Shown here piece by piece: positions 17,254-26,249 of a DNA stretch of 64,000 bases. The translations under genes and the position numbers were made by a program. This DNA is from Streptomyces roseolilacinus. GTDB lineage: Bacteria; Actinomycetota; Actinomycetes; Streptomycetales; Streptomycetaceae. The stretch's first letter is position 1. Every line of letters starts with the position of its first letter. The notes under the pieces are model-generated. The model was not told where the DNA came from and searched no databases. It saw nothing but the letters and a program-made list of their open reading frames with translations. The stretch lies in assembly GCF_014649335.1 (NCBI RefSeq), contig NZ_BMSV01000002.1:682074-746073 (forward strand), written 5' to 3'.

Positions 17254-17883
17254 TCACGGGGCCAGTCGGCCGGATTCCGGTTCGTCGTGGATGGTCAGTG
17301 CTCCGGCGAGGTCGAGGTCGGCGACGGTGCCGTGCGCGCCGGCGCGCACGAGCAGCACCGCGCCGAGCGCGGTGCTCCAGAACGTCCTGGCCTCCACGTC
17401 GAGTGGGCGACGGGCCTCCCAGCCGCGGGCGTCGATGAGCCGGCTCACGAAGCGCTCGGACTGCCGGAACAGTATCCGCAGGTGCTGGTCGACCACGGGG
17501 GCGAGTTCGGGTTTGGAGATCCCGGCCGCGAGTGCCCGCGCGACCGACGGCAGCGAGGGCATGGCCAGTACGGCGCGGGCGATGTTGCGCCGGAACGTCG
17601 CCGCGTCGGGGGCTTGGCGGCCAAGGCGTTCGATCCGCCGGGCGTCGTGCAGCAGGCCGAGGAAGGCGGCGTGCACGAGCAGCGAGTCCTTGGACCCGAA
17701 GTGGTAGGTGACCTGGTTGGGGAAGGCACCTGCCGCGTTCGCGATCTCCGCGACGCTCACCTCGGCGCCGGGCCGCTCCTTGCAGAGCCGGGCCGTGGCC
17801 TCGATGAGTCGGCGCTTCGTCGCGCGGCCGCGGTCGAGCGCCGGGGTCGGCGTGACCCGGGCTTCGGTTCGCTTCTTCTCCAC
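17254..17883 (-). CDS. TetR-family repressor of the divergent ketosynthase gene
   Basis: 209 residues from GTG 17883. The N-terminal HTH reads VSVAEIANAAGAFPNQVTYHFGSKDSLL and the remainder is an all-helical ligand domain. The intergenic space to the ketosynthase holds two identical-type dyads, TTGTAT-N3-ATACAA, so autorepression and control of the ketosynthase are very likely. The ligand is unknown. Confidence 0.88.
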   Translation of the reverse strand: MEKKRTEARVTPTPALDRGRATKRRLIEATARLCKERPGAEVSVAEIANAAGAFPNQVTYHFGSKDSLLVHAAFLGLLHDARRIERLGRQAPDAATFRRNIARAVLAMPSLPSVARALAAGISKPELAPVVDQHLRILFRQSERFVSRLIDARGWEARRPLDVEARTFWSTALGAVLLVRAGAHGTVADLDLAGALTIHDEPESGRLAP

Positions 17884-17890
17884 CCCCGGA

Positions 17891-17934
17891 TTGTATGTGA
17901 TACAACATGGTTCGCCAGCTTGTATCGCATACAA
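17891..17934. promoter_or_regulatory. twin TetR operators TTGTAT-N3-ATACAA
   Basis: Two perfect dyads, TTGTATGTGATACAA at 17891-17905 and TTGTATCGCATACAA at 17920-17934, have centres 29 bp apart. They lie between the divergent TetR (start 17883) and ketosynthase (start 17950) genes. The spacing of almost three helical turns would place two dimers on the same DNA face. Confidence 0.85.
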
Positions 17935-17949
17935 AAAAGGTCGAAGCGC

Positions 17950-19212
17950 ATGCAACGGACTGAAGTCGTCGTGACCGGACTCGGCGCGATCACCCCACTC
18001 GGTGGAGACGTGGCGTCCACCTGGGAGGCCCTGCTCGCCGGCGAGTCCGGCATCCGCGGCGGCGCCCTGCGCGGCCACGAGGACGCCGGCCTTCCCGACA
18101 TCCCCGCGGGGACGATGGCCACCGACCCCGCCGAGTCGCTGCCGCCGGTGCGGGCCAGGCGGCTCGACCGCTCGCAGCAGGCGGCCCTCATCGCGGCGGC
18201 CGAGGCCTGGGCCGATGCCGGCGCCCCGGAGGTGGACCCGGACCGGCTCGCATCGGCGATCGGCACGGGCATCGGCGGCGTGGGGACGCTGCTGAAGGAA
18301 GACGACGTACTGGAGGGGGCCGGGGCCCGGCGCGTCTCACCGCGCACGGTCCCGATGCTCATGCCCAATGCCGCGGCGGCGCTGATCAGCATCGAGTACG
18401 GCGCACGGGCCGGCGTCTACACGCCCGTCTCGGCGTGCTCCTCCGGTGCCGAGGCGATCGCCCTGGGGGCCAGGCTCATCCGCGCCGGCGAAGCGGACGT
18501 GGTCATCGCGGGCGGCACCGAGGCCGCGATCACCCCGATCACCGTCGCCGGCTTCACCCAGGCGCAAGCACTGTCGCGGTACACCGCCGAACCCGCTTCG
18601 GCGTCACGGCCGTTCTCCGCGGACCGCAGCGGATTCGTCCTCGGTGAGGGCGCCGCCGTCCTGGTGCTCGAAAGCGCCGAACACGCCAACGCCCGGAACG
18701 CGCGCGTCCACGCGGTGCTCGCGGGCGCCGGCATCGCCGCCGACGCCCACCACATCACGGCGCCCGCCCCCGACGGCTCCGGTCAGATCTCGGCCATGCG
18801 GAAAGCCCTCACGCAAGCCGGCCTGGATCCCGAGCAGATCAGCCACGTCAACGCCCACGCCACCGGGACCCCGGTCGGCGACACCGCCGAGGCGCACGCG
18901 ATCGGGGAGGTCTTCGGCCGCGCCGCCGTGACGGCCCCCAAGGCGGCGCTCGGCCACCTCTTCGGCGCGGCCGGCGCGATCGAAGCGCTCATCGCCGTCC
19001 TCAGCGTGGAGCACGGCGTCATCCCGCCGACCCGCAACCTCACCACGGCCGGCGTCGATCCCGACATCGACCTCGACGTCGTCGCGGAGCGGCGGGACGC
19101 CCCCCAGCAGGCCGTGCTCAGCAACTCCTTCGGCTTCGGCGGGCAGAACGTCTCCCTCATCGTCACCCGCCCACGGCGCCACGCCTCCCGTACCGCCTCG
19201 ACCACCTCGTGA
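17950..19212 (+). CDS. beta-ketoacyl-ACP synthase (FabF/KAS II-like)
   Basis: 420-residue condensing enzyme. The catalytic triad is Cys163 in SACSSG, His303 in NAHATGT and His336 in GHLFGAAG, with the structural Lys331. ATG at 17950 follows the second operator by 15 nt. It stands alone, without ACP, chain-length-factor or ketoreductase neighbours, so it probably elongates a fatty-acyl or specialised chain with cellular ACP. Expression appears to depend on release of the divergent TetR. A stand-alone type II PKS ketosynthase is less likely, as no CLF partner follows. Confidence 0.88.
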   Translation: MQRTEVVVTGLGAITPLGGDVASTWEALLAGESGIRGGALRGHEDAGLPDIPAGTMATDPAESLPPVRARRLDRSQQAALIAAAEAWADAGAPEVDPDRLASAIGTGIGGVGTLLKEDDVLEGAGARRVSPRTVPMLMPNAAAALISIEYGARAGVYTPVSACSSGAEAIALGARLIRAGEADVVIAGGTEAAITPITVAGFTQAQALSRYTAEPASASRPFSADRSGFVLGEGAAVLVLESAEHANARNARVHAVLAGAGIAADAHHITAPAPDGSGQISAMRKALTQAGLDPEQISHVNAHATGTPVGDTAEAHAIGEVFGRAAVTAPKAALGHLFGAAGAIEALIAVLSVEHGVIPPTRNLTTAGVDPDIDLDVVAERRDAPQQAVLSNSFGFGGQNVSLIVTRPRRHASRTASTTS

Positions 19213-19671
19213 CCCAGGCGAAGCCCCCTCGCCCGTGGAGGGGCACCGCCGACCGGTCGGGCGTCGCGGGACTCCTCCGACCGCGCGGGCACCGGGCGTC
19301 CTCGGAGTGACCGCCGGCCGGGTGACGGCGCCGACGACCGGCGCCCGGCCCAAGCACCGCGAGCCGGGCTGAAGCCTCGGGAACGCGACGCACGACACCC
19401 GCCGCCCGCCGCGACCGGGCGGACCGCTCCCGCGGCCGCTCGGAGGCCGGCCGTACCGCTACGCCGCATGCGGCCGGCATCGCCCCGGCGAAGGCCGGGG
19501 TCACCGCCCCGCGCGGGAGGCGGCCGCGCGCCGTCGCGAATCCTGGCGCCAGGCGCCGGCGACGTGGCGCCCACCGCCGAAGACGAGGCCGCACGGCCCG
19601 GCGAGGATGTCGACCGGCCATTTCCGTCAAGCGCGTCCAGGCTCCGTACGGTGCGTGGATCCGGGGGACAC
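19213..19671. other. 459-bp region, nothing recognised
   Basis: Between the ketosynthase stop and the secreted-protein fragment. Frames stay open because of high GC but show no motifs. Several codon runs look random rather than coding. Confidence 0.45.
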
Positions 19672-20052
19672 ATGCCCAGGACCTCACCCATGCCGCAGAC
19701 ACGCGCGCTTCGCATCCGAAACGGCACGGGCGGGCGCGGCTTCACCAGGGCCCTCGTCACGGTTCTGGCACTGGCCTGCCCCCTCGCCTTCGGTGGCGCT
19801 CCCCAAGCGGCCGCCGTGTCCGAGCCCGTCGCCAACGGACCCGTCCTCGATGACCCGTTCGGCACCCGACCCGCTCATGGAGCACACCGCCCCGCGGGAA
19901 GGCACCGGGGACGGCGCCCCGGGGCGACGCGGGCCGAGCCCGTGACCGACGCGCGGTACGGCGGCTTCCCGTACCCGCGACGCCTGCGACGCGTCCCCTG
20001 GAGAAACACGAAAGGCAAGGAGAGCGCTCTCCTTGCCACACCCAACTTATAG
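19672..20052 (+). pseudogene. truncated secreted protein (possible phospholipase D-like N-terminus)
   Basis: ATG at 19672 with GGGGGA upstream opens a frame with a convincing Sec signal peptide (basic n-region, TRALVTVLALACPLAFGGA, then AAA). The mature start SEPVANGPVLDDPFGT resembles the beginning of secreted phospholipase D-family proteins. After about residue 70 the sequence turns into Arg/Pro-rich text that looks like the wrong frame, and it ends in the hairpin at 20014-20037. I read it as a gene cut short by a frameshift or deletion. Confidence 0.45.
20014..20037. terminator. perfect 24-nt palindrome, terminator
   Basis: GGCAAGGAGAGC and its exact complement meet without spacer. On the minus strand the hairpin is followed by a T-rich stretch (TTTCGTGTTT), so it would stop minus-strand transcripts best, although no minus-strand gene feeds it. 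It insulates the rph promoter region. Confidence 0.6.
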
Positions 20053-20060
20053 CGCACCGG

Positions 20061-20080
20061 GGGGCTTGCCGCAAGGCCCC
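20061..20080. promoter_or_regulatory. rifamycin-associated element (RAE)-like inverted repeat
   Basis: GGGGCTTGCCGCAAGGCCCC lies 120 nt upstream of the rifampin phosphotransferase start. Rifamycin-inactivating genes of actinomycetes carry a conserved inverted repeat of this appearance (RAE) that is needed for rifamycin induction. I match it from memory of the pattern, not by alignment. Confidence 0.7.
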
Positions 20081-20200
20081 CACCGGAGCGGAGAATCGGC
20101 GGCCGATACCCGACGTTCCGTGGAACGAGGCGCACGGCGTGCGCGTGCGGTGGTCGACGTGTGGGGCAGCGGCAGTGCGACGGTCCTGGGAGGCGGCGCG

Positions 20201-22798
20201 ATGAACGAGCAGTACGTGGTGGACCTGAGGGAGATCGCCGGGACCCGGCTCGCGGTCGTCGGCGGCAAGGCGGCGCACCTGGGCGAGCTGTCGCGGATCG
20301 AGGGAATCCGGGTGCCGGCCGGCTTCTGCGTGACGACGGACGCCTTCCGGCGGGCCGTGGCGCACGTGCCGTCGATCGACGAGCAGCTCGGCGAGCTGGC
20401 GCGAGTCGACCCGGACGACCGGGAGACGATCCGCACGCTCGGCGCGCGGCTCCGCCGTGCCGTCGAGGGAGCCGCCGTCCCGGACGACGTCGCGGAGGCG
20501 ATCCTCCACGCCCTCGCCCGGTTCGGCGAGCGGGCCGCCTACGCCGTCCGCTCCAGCGCGACGGCGGAAGACCTGCCCACGGCCTCCTTCGCCGGCCAGC
20601 AGGACACCTACCTGAACGTCGTGGGGCCGGCGGCGGTCCTGGAGCACGTGAGCCGGTGCTGGGCCTCGCTGTTCACCGAACGCGCCGTCACCTACCGGCT
20701 CGGGAAGGGCATCGACCACCGCACCGTCCACATGGCCGTGATCGTGCAGCGGATGGTCTTCCCGGAGGCGTCCGGCACCCTGTTCACGGCCGACCCCCTC
20801 ACGGGCCACCGGAAGACCGCCACCGTGGAGGCCGGGTTCGGCCTCGGCGAGGCCCTGGTCTCCGGACTGGTGAACCCGGACCTCTTCAAGGTGCGGCACG
20901 GCGAGATCGTCGACAGGACGATCGTCGCCAAGCAGCGCGCCGTCCAGGCCCTGCCGACCGGCGGCACGCGGGACGTCGCCGTCGACGCGCGGCGGCGGGA
21001 ACAGCCGGCGCTGACGGACGACCAGGTGGTGCGGCTCGTCCGGCTCGGACGGCGGATCGAAGCGCACCTCGGCGGCCCCCAGGACATCGAATGGTGCCTG
21101 GACGGCGACGGCTTCCACATCGTGCAGAGCCGGCCCGTCACCACGCTGTTCCCCGTCCCCGAGGCCGACGACCAGGAGAACCACGTCTACGTCTCCGTCG
21201 GGCACCAGCAGATGATGACCGACGCCATGAAGCCCCTCGGCCTCTCACTGTGGCGGATGACGGCCATGGTCCCGATGCAGGAGGCCGGCGGGCGGCTGTT
21301 CGTGGACGTCACCCCGCGCCTGGCCGCACCCGCGAGCCGCGCCGCCCTCCTGGACATGATGGGGCGGAGCGACCCGCTGACCACGGACGCGCTGCGGACG
21401 CTCCTCGACCGCGGCGACTTCGTCCCGTCACTCCCCGACACGGGCCCCGGCGGGCCACCGGCCGGCGTCGCTCCCGCCCCGATCGACACCGATCCGGCGC
21501 TCGTCACCGAACTGGTCGAACGCAGCGAGGCGTCCGTCGCCGCGCTGGAGCGCGACATCCGCACGAAGACCGGACCGGAGCTGTTCGACTTCCTGCTGGA
21601 GGCCTTCGAGGACCACAAACGCGTCCTCGGTGATCCGTCGAGCATGCAGGTGATCATGGCGGGCATGGAGGCCACCTGGTGGCTCAACGATCACTTGCGG
21701 GACTGGCTGGGGGAGAAGAACGCCGCCGACACGCTCACGCTGTCCGCTCCCGGCAACGTCACCTCGGAGATGGGCCTGGCGCTGCTGGACGTCGCGGACG
21801 CCGTCCGCCCGCATCCGGAGGTGGTGGCGTTCCTGCAGGACGTGAAGGACGACGACTTCCTCGACGACCTGGCGGAACTCCCGGGCGGACGCGAAGCGCG
21901 CGACGCCGTCGAGGCCTATCTCGACCGCTACGGGATGCGCTGCGCGGGCGAGATCGACATCACCCGACCGCGGTGGCGGGAACGGCCCGCCACCCTCGTG
22001 CCCGCGATCCTCGACAACGTCCGGAACTTCCCGCCGGGCGCCGCCGCACGGCGTTTCGAGGCAGGCCGGCGGAAGGCGCTGCGGAAGGAACAGGACGTGC
22101 TGTCCCGTCTGCGGGCCCTGCCGGACGGGCAGCGGAAGGCCGATGAGACCAAGCGGATGATCGACCGGGTGCGCACCTTCATCGGGTACCGGGAGTACCC
22201 GAAGTACGGCATCGTCAGCCGTTACTTCGTCTACAGGCGGGCCCTGCTCGCCGAGGCCGAACGGCTCGTGCGGGCCGGCGTGCTCGCGGAGCAGGAGGAC
22301 GCCTTCCACCTCACCTTCCAGGAACTGCACGAGGCCGCGCGCCTGCACCGGGCGGACGCCGAGCTGATCCGTCGGCGCAAGGACGCGTTCCGCGCGTACC
22401 GGACGCTGACCCCGCCCCGGGTGCTCACCTCGGACGGTGAAGCCCTCGACGGGGCGTACCGGCGCCACGACGCGCCGGCCGGCGCCCTGCTGGGCCTGCC
22501 GGTCTCCGCCGGGACCGTCGAGGGGCGGGCCCGTGTGGTCCTGGACATGGCGCAGGCCGATCTCGAACAGGGGGACATCCTGGTCACGGCCTACACGGAC
22601 CCGAGCTGGTCGCCGCTGTTCGTCGGGATCGCGGGCCTGGTGACGGAGGTGGGCGGCCTGATGACCCACGGCGCGGTCGTCGCCCGGGAGTACGGCCTCC
22701 CGGCGGTCGTGGGCGTGGAACAGGCCACCCGCCTGATCCAGGACGGCCGGCGGATCCGCGTCCACGGTACCGACGGCTACGTCGAGTTGCTCTCCTGA
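20201..22798 (+). CDS. rph: rifampin phosphotransferase
   Basis: 865 residues, the usual length of RPH. The order is an ATP-grasp domain (1 to about 310; GGKAAHLGEL, YAVRSSATAEDLPTASFAGQQDT), a rifampin-binding domain (about 320-750), and a swivelling phosphohistidine domain with the catalytic His in GGLMTHGAVVAREYG at about 823. It transfers the beta-phosphate of ATP to the C21 hydroxyl of rifamycins and inactivates them. PEP synthase shares the fold but differs in order and length. ATG at 20201 has GGGAGG upstream. The RAE-like repeat upstream suggests rifamycin induction. Confidence 0.95.
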   Translation: MNEQYVVDLREIAGTRLAVVGGKAAHLGELSRIEGIRVPAGFCVTTDAFRRAVAHVPSIDEQLGELARVDPDDRETIRTLGARLRRAVEGAAVPDDVAEAILHALARFGERAAYAVRSSATAEDLPTASFAGQQDTYLNVVGPAAVLEHVSRCWASLFTERAVTYRLGKGIDHRTVHMAVIVQRMVFPEASGTLFTADPLTGHRKTATVEAGFGLGEALVSGLVNPDLFKVRHGEIVDRTIVAKQRAVQALPTGGTRDVAVDARRREQPALTDDQVVRLVRLGRRIEAHLGGPQDIEWCLDGDGFHIVQSRPVTTLFPVPEADDQENHVYVSVGHQQMMTDAMKPLGLSLWRMTAMVPMQEAGGRLFVDVTPRLAAPASRAALLDMMGRSDPLTTDALRTLLDRGDFVPSLPDTGPGGPPAGVAPAPIDTDPALVTELVERSEASVAALERDIRTKTGPELFDFLLEAFEDHKRVLGDPSSMQVIMAGMEATWWLNDHLRDWLGEKNAADTLTLSAPGNVTSEMGLALLDVADAVRPHPEVVAFLQDVKDDDFLDDLAELPGGREARDAVEAYLDRYGMRCAGEIDITRPRWRERPATLVPAILDNVRNFPPGAAARRFEAGRRKALRKEQDVLSRLRALPDGQRKADETKRMIDRVRTFIGYREYPKYGIVSRYFVYRRALLAEAERLVRAGVLAEQEDAFHLTFQELHEAARLHRADAELIRRRKDAFRAYRTLTPPRVLTSDGEALDGAYRRHDAPAGALLGLPVSAGTVEGRARVVLDMAQADLEQGDILVTAYTDPSWSPLFVGIAGLVTEVGGLMTHGAVVAREYGLPAVVGVEQATRLIQDGRRIRVHGTDGYVELLS

Positions 22799-23022
22799 CC
22801 CGCGGCTCCCCGGGGCCGCCTCCTCCCCGGCCGGACTGCGGCGATCTCGACCGGGGCGTGCCGGTCCGGCCACCCGCACGCCGAGGGCGCCCGGTCGGCG
22901 GGGCCGGCGGTGCCCGCACCGCCGGGTCGCCCTCGGCCGAGCCGCCCGCGGGGGGAGCCGCACTGCGTACGGCACTTGGGGGAGGGGAGCGGCCGTGCCG
23001 CCGGCTGCCGTGGCGCACCTGG

Positions 23023-24477
23023 TCAGCGGTTGACGCCCGGGCGGTGGACGCTGAGGTCACCGTGGGCCGACAGGGCGCCGGCCAGGTCACCGGGTTCGTG
23101 CCGCAGGGTGCTGTCCAGGAAGGCGAGAGTGGCCGCGGCGACGGTGCGCGGGCCCTCGGTACGGCCGAGGGACCCGACCATGGAGGGCACCGGTGGCAGG
23201 TACAGGGGGCCGTCCATGAAGGTGAGGTGCGCGGTGCCGGGGAGGGTGAGCCGGTAACTCGTCGCGGTGCTGAACGCGAGGACCTCGGTGAGGCGAGGCA
23301 GGTAGCGCGGGTCGGTTTCGGGGGTGACGGCCTGGGTCAGCGCGAGCACGGGCTGGGGGAAGGGGCGCAGGTCGGGGTCGCGGGGGTAGCCGTCCAGGTT
23401 GATGACGGCGTCGAACCGGAGGTCCTGGCGGGCCGCCTGCAGGGCGGCACCGCCCCCCAGGGAGTGGCCGGTCACCGCGACTCGGCCGGTGTCCAGGCGT
23501 CCGGTCAGCGGGCCCGCCACCTCACCTCGGTCCAGGCGCTCCAGCTGGGTGAGGACGAAGCCGAGGTCGGCGGCCCGGATCCTCGTCGTTTCGACGGCCA
23601 GCTCGTCGTCCTTGCCGTCGTCGCCGGTGGAGGCGATCTTGGTGTCGATCGTTCGGCCGTCGGTGAGGACGACGGCGGCGGAGTCGTACGGGTGGTCGAG
23701 GGCGGCGACCACGTAGCCGTGGCTGGCCAGTTCCTCCGCCCAGGCGGTGTTCTGGGTGCGCACTCCCCCCAGCCCCGGGGAGAACAGTACGACCGGGAAC
23801 CGTCCGCCCCCGCCGGCCACGGGGGCGTCGAAGACCGCATGGGTGTGGGCCCGCGGAACGCCGTCGACCAGGAAGCCGGGCAGGCCGGCGTAGCGCGCGA
23901 GGGCGTCGGAGACGGTGCGCGCCTCGTGCTCGGTGCGTCCGAGGTACCGGGCCCGCTGCGCGCCTGCGGGGTTCTTCCGGGCCGGGTACCAGAGCTGGAC
24001 CACGACCGTGCGCCGGTCGCCGTGTTCGGCGGTGGCGGTCTCGGGGCGGTGCGGGTCCGTCCACTGCACCACGTGGGTGCCGACCGCGAAGTGGCCTGAC
24101 GGCTCGGGGAACACCGGTACGGGAAAGGCCCAGGCGGCCGCAGGACCGGCGGCGATCAGGGCGACGCAGGCCACCGATCCCGGCAGCGCCCACCACCATC
24201 GGGCCCGCCTCACCGGCCGGCCGGCACGTCGTCGCAGCAGGGGGGAGACGGCGAACGGCAAAGCGAGGGCGGCGCCTGCCAGGACCGGCAGCATCTGCCA
24301 GCGGATCCCCGCCACGCCCAGCGCAACCGCGGACAGCGCGAAGACCGCTCCCGCCGCGAGCGTGACGCGGGGGCGGGCGGCGGGAGGGAACCAGCGCGCC
24401 CCCACCAGCGCGACGGCACCCAGCAAGGCAAGGCCTTCCAGGGGGGACAGGGGCGATCTCGTGATGATCTCGTTCAC
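23023..24477 (-). CDS. membrane-anchored lipase/PAF acetylhydrolase-like alpha/beta hydrolase
   Basis: 484 residues from GTG 24477. The N-terminal 135 residues hold about four membrane helices (LEGLALLGAVALVG, LAAGAVFALSAVALGVAG, MLPVLAGAALALPFAV, SVACVALIAAGPAAAWAF). The rest is a PAF-AH isoform II-like hydrolase with VVLFSPGLGG, SHGYVVAALDHPYDS and the nucleophile GHSLGGG, and a His in PGTAHLTFMD. The catalytic domain probably faces outside. The likely substrates are short-acyl lipids or esters. It is convergent with rph; the 225-bp gap between them shows nothing further. Confidence 0.85.
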   Translation of the reverse strand: MNEIITRSPLSPLEGLALLGAVALVGARWFPPAARPRVTLAAGAVFALSAVALGVAGIRWQMLPVLAGAALALPFAVSPLLRRRAGRPVRRARWWWALPGSVACVALIAAGPAAAWAFPVPVFPEPSGHFAVGTHVVQWTDPHRPETATAEHGDRRTVVVQLWYPARKNPAGAQRARYLGRTEHEARTVSDALARYAGLPGFLVDGVPRAHTHAVFDAPVAGGGGRFPVVLFSPGLGGVRTQNTAWAEELASHGYVVAALDHPYDSAAVVLTDGRTIDTKIASTGDDGKDDELAVETTRIRAADLGFVLTQLERLDRGEVAGPLTGRLDTGRVAVTGHSLGGGAALQAARQDLRFDAVINLDGYPRDPDLRPFPQPVLALTQAVTPETDPRYLPRLTEVLAFSTATSYRLTLPGTAHLTFMDGPLYLPPVPSMVGSLGRTEGPRTVAAATLAFLDSTLRHEPGDLAGALSAHGDLSVHRPGVNR

Positions 24478-25123
24478 CCGGCCATCCTCGGTGCGGGGTA
24501 CGCGCTGCCGCATCGTTCCCCGGTCGCCATCCGCGTACGACCGGAGTCGCAATCGGGAACACCGGTCGGCGGTTGCCTTGCGACCGCAGGAGGTGGCGGG
24601 GCTCCTCCTACGGTCGTACCCCGGCACGGTGCCGTCAGACGGTGGGTTCATGTGTTCCGCGGGACCGCGGCCTACCGTGGCGGGGCCGCGGCGCACGCCG
24701 GGACGGTTTGGGGCTTCGCTCCCCGTACCCGACCCGGCTTCGGCCGTACGCGGTGGCGGTCCCGGTGGGGCCCACCGTGGCGTCGGGTCGACAGGGACGT
24801 GTGATGACCGAGGCGGCCGCAGGGCCCGGCCAGGCCCCCCGGCGCGTCACCTGACGAGGTACGCCGCCCCGGTCCCCGCACGTGCGGCGCGCCTGGCGGG
24901 CGCCGTCCGGCACCGGGGCTCCCGGCTGCCGCCCATGGCGGTGGACGCGCTGCTGCCGACGTTGCTCCCCGTCGACGTCGTGACCACGCGTCCGCTCCCG
25001 GAACCGGCCGTGGTCGTGGCCCTCACCACCACCCTCGAACTGCCCGTGGTGTGGCGGCGTCGGGCCCCGCTCACCGTTCGGCCTTCTCGGGAGTGAGCGG
25101 CGACCCGACCATGGCGCGAATTT
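24478..25123. other. 646-bp region with a possible small gene relic
   Basis: Upstream of the lipase and of the aminopeptidase operator. Plus-strand codons from about 24851 to the stop at 25094-25096 have a strong third-position GC bias and read RLPPMAVDALLPTLLPVDVV and onward, with an ATG at 24935. I do not recognise the family. It may be a small gene or the tail of a lost one. The rest shows nothing. Confidence 0.35.
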
Positions 25124-25151
25124 CTATACCGGTACAGTATGGCCGGTATAG
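25124..25151. promoter_or_regulatory. palindromic operator CTATACCGG-N10-CCGGTATAG
   Basis: A perfect 9-bp inverted repeat spans 28 bp, ending 27 nt before the ATG of the methionine aminopeptidase gene. The AT-rich hexamers in this GC-rich genome could double as promoter elements. The cognate regulator is not adjacent. Confidence 0.65.
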
Positions 25152-25178
25152 TTATTGGTGCCGCGAGGAGAACGCCAC

Positions 25179-25961
25179 ATGATCGAGATCCTGAACCCCA
25201 CGCTGCTGGCCCGGGCGAGAGACACCGGTGCCCTGGTCGCCGACATCCTGCAGACGGTGAAGAGCCGGAGCACGGTCGGCACCAACCTGTTGGACATCGA
25301 CCGGTGGACCAAGGACATGATCATCGAGGCGGGGGCCACGTCCTGTTACGTCGACTACGCCCCGTCCTTCGGACGCGGCCCCTTCGGCCACTACATCTGC
25401 ACCGCCGTCAACGACGCGGTCCTGCACGGGCGGCCGTACGACTACCCGCTCGCCGACGGCGACCTGCTGACCCTCGACCTCGCCGTCTCCCTGGGCGGAG
25501 TCGCCGCCGACGCCGCCATCAGTTTCCTCGTGGGCGACACGAGGCCCCCGGAGAGCGTCGCCCTGATCAGCGCGACCGAACGCGCGCTGGCCGCGGGAAT
25601 CGCCGCCGCGGGGCCCGGGGCGCGGACCGGCGACATCGCCCACGCCATCGGCACGGTCCTCACCGAAGCGGGGTACTCGGTCAACACCGAGTTCGGCGGT
25701 CACGGCATCGGCTCGACGATGCACCAGGATCCGCACGTCCCGAACACCGGACGGCGCGGCCGCGGCTACACACTGCGCTCCGGACTGCTGCTGGCTCTGG
25801 AGCCGTGGGTGATGGCGGACACCGCCCGACTCGTCACCGACGCCGACGGCTGGACCCTCCGCAGCGCCACCGGCTGCAGGACGGCACACAGCGAGCACAC
25901 GATCGCCATCACCGACGACGGAGCGGAGATCCTCACCCTGCCGCGGCAGGCACGGACGTAA
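25179..25961 (+). CDS. map: methionine aminopeptidase, type I
   Basis: 260-residue M24 metallopeptidase. The five metal ligands are visible: the Asp pair in LLTLDLAVSLGGVAADAA, His in FGGHGIGSTMHQDP, Glu in LALEPW, and Glu in HSEHT. GAGGAG lies 8 nt before ATG 25179. It removes the initiator Met from nascent proteins. Streptomycetes normally have a housekeeping copy near the ribosomal-protein genes. This copy, alone and behind a strong palindromic operator, is probably an accessory, conditionally expressed enzyme. Confidence 0.93.
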   Translation: MIEILNPTLLARARDTGALVADILQTVKSRSTVGTNLLDIDRWTKDMIIEAGATSCYVDYAPSFGRGPFGHYICTAVNDAVLHGRPYDYPLADGDLLTLDLAVSLGGVAADAAISFLVGDTRPPESVALISATERALAAGIAAAGPGARTGDIAHAIGTVLTEAGYSVNTEFGGHGIGSTMHQDPHVPNTGRRGRGYTLRSGLLLALEPWVMADTARLVTDADGWTLRSATGCRTAHSEHTIAITDDGAEILTLPRQART

Positions 25962-26081
25962 GGCCGGGTACGGCGCGCTTGCCCCCGGTGGGCCTGGCCC
26001 TGCCGCGCCGGGAGGCTGCGCCGCTGCCGGCGGCTACGGCCTGGTCACGTACTGCCGGTCCCCGCGTTGACGTTCACGAGC

Positions 26082-26120
26082 AGTGCGGGGTGGCACCCGC
26101 ATCGGGTGCCACCCCGCACT
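26082..26120. terminator. bidirectional terminator, 18-bp perfect stem
   Basis: AGTGCGGGGTGGCACCCG and its exact reverse complement around CAT form one of the strongest hairpins in the window. It lies between the convergent aminopeptidase (ends 25961) and the HTH-TM-binding protein gene (ends 26250). The rest of 25962-26249 is empty. Confidence 0.85.
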
Positions 26121-26249
26121 CCGTGTGTCCACGAGCCGGCGTGTCGACGGCACTGGCCGACCAGCCGGCCGGAGGTGCCGAGGGCGCTGACGGTGCGGTG
26201 GGGGTGGACCCGGTGGGGTCGACCCCCGCCCGTGGGGCGCGGCGGCCGG

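Noticed and set aside
17950..19212. Ketosynthase as part of the azoxy or a type II PKS cluster
   Set aside because: It is 26 kb from the cluster, has its own TetR and operators, and has no CLF or ACP partner.
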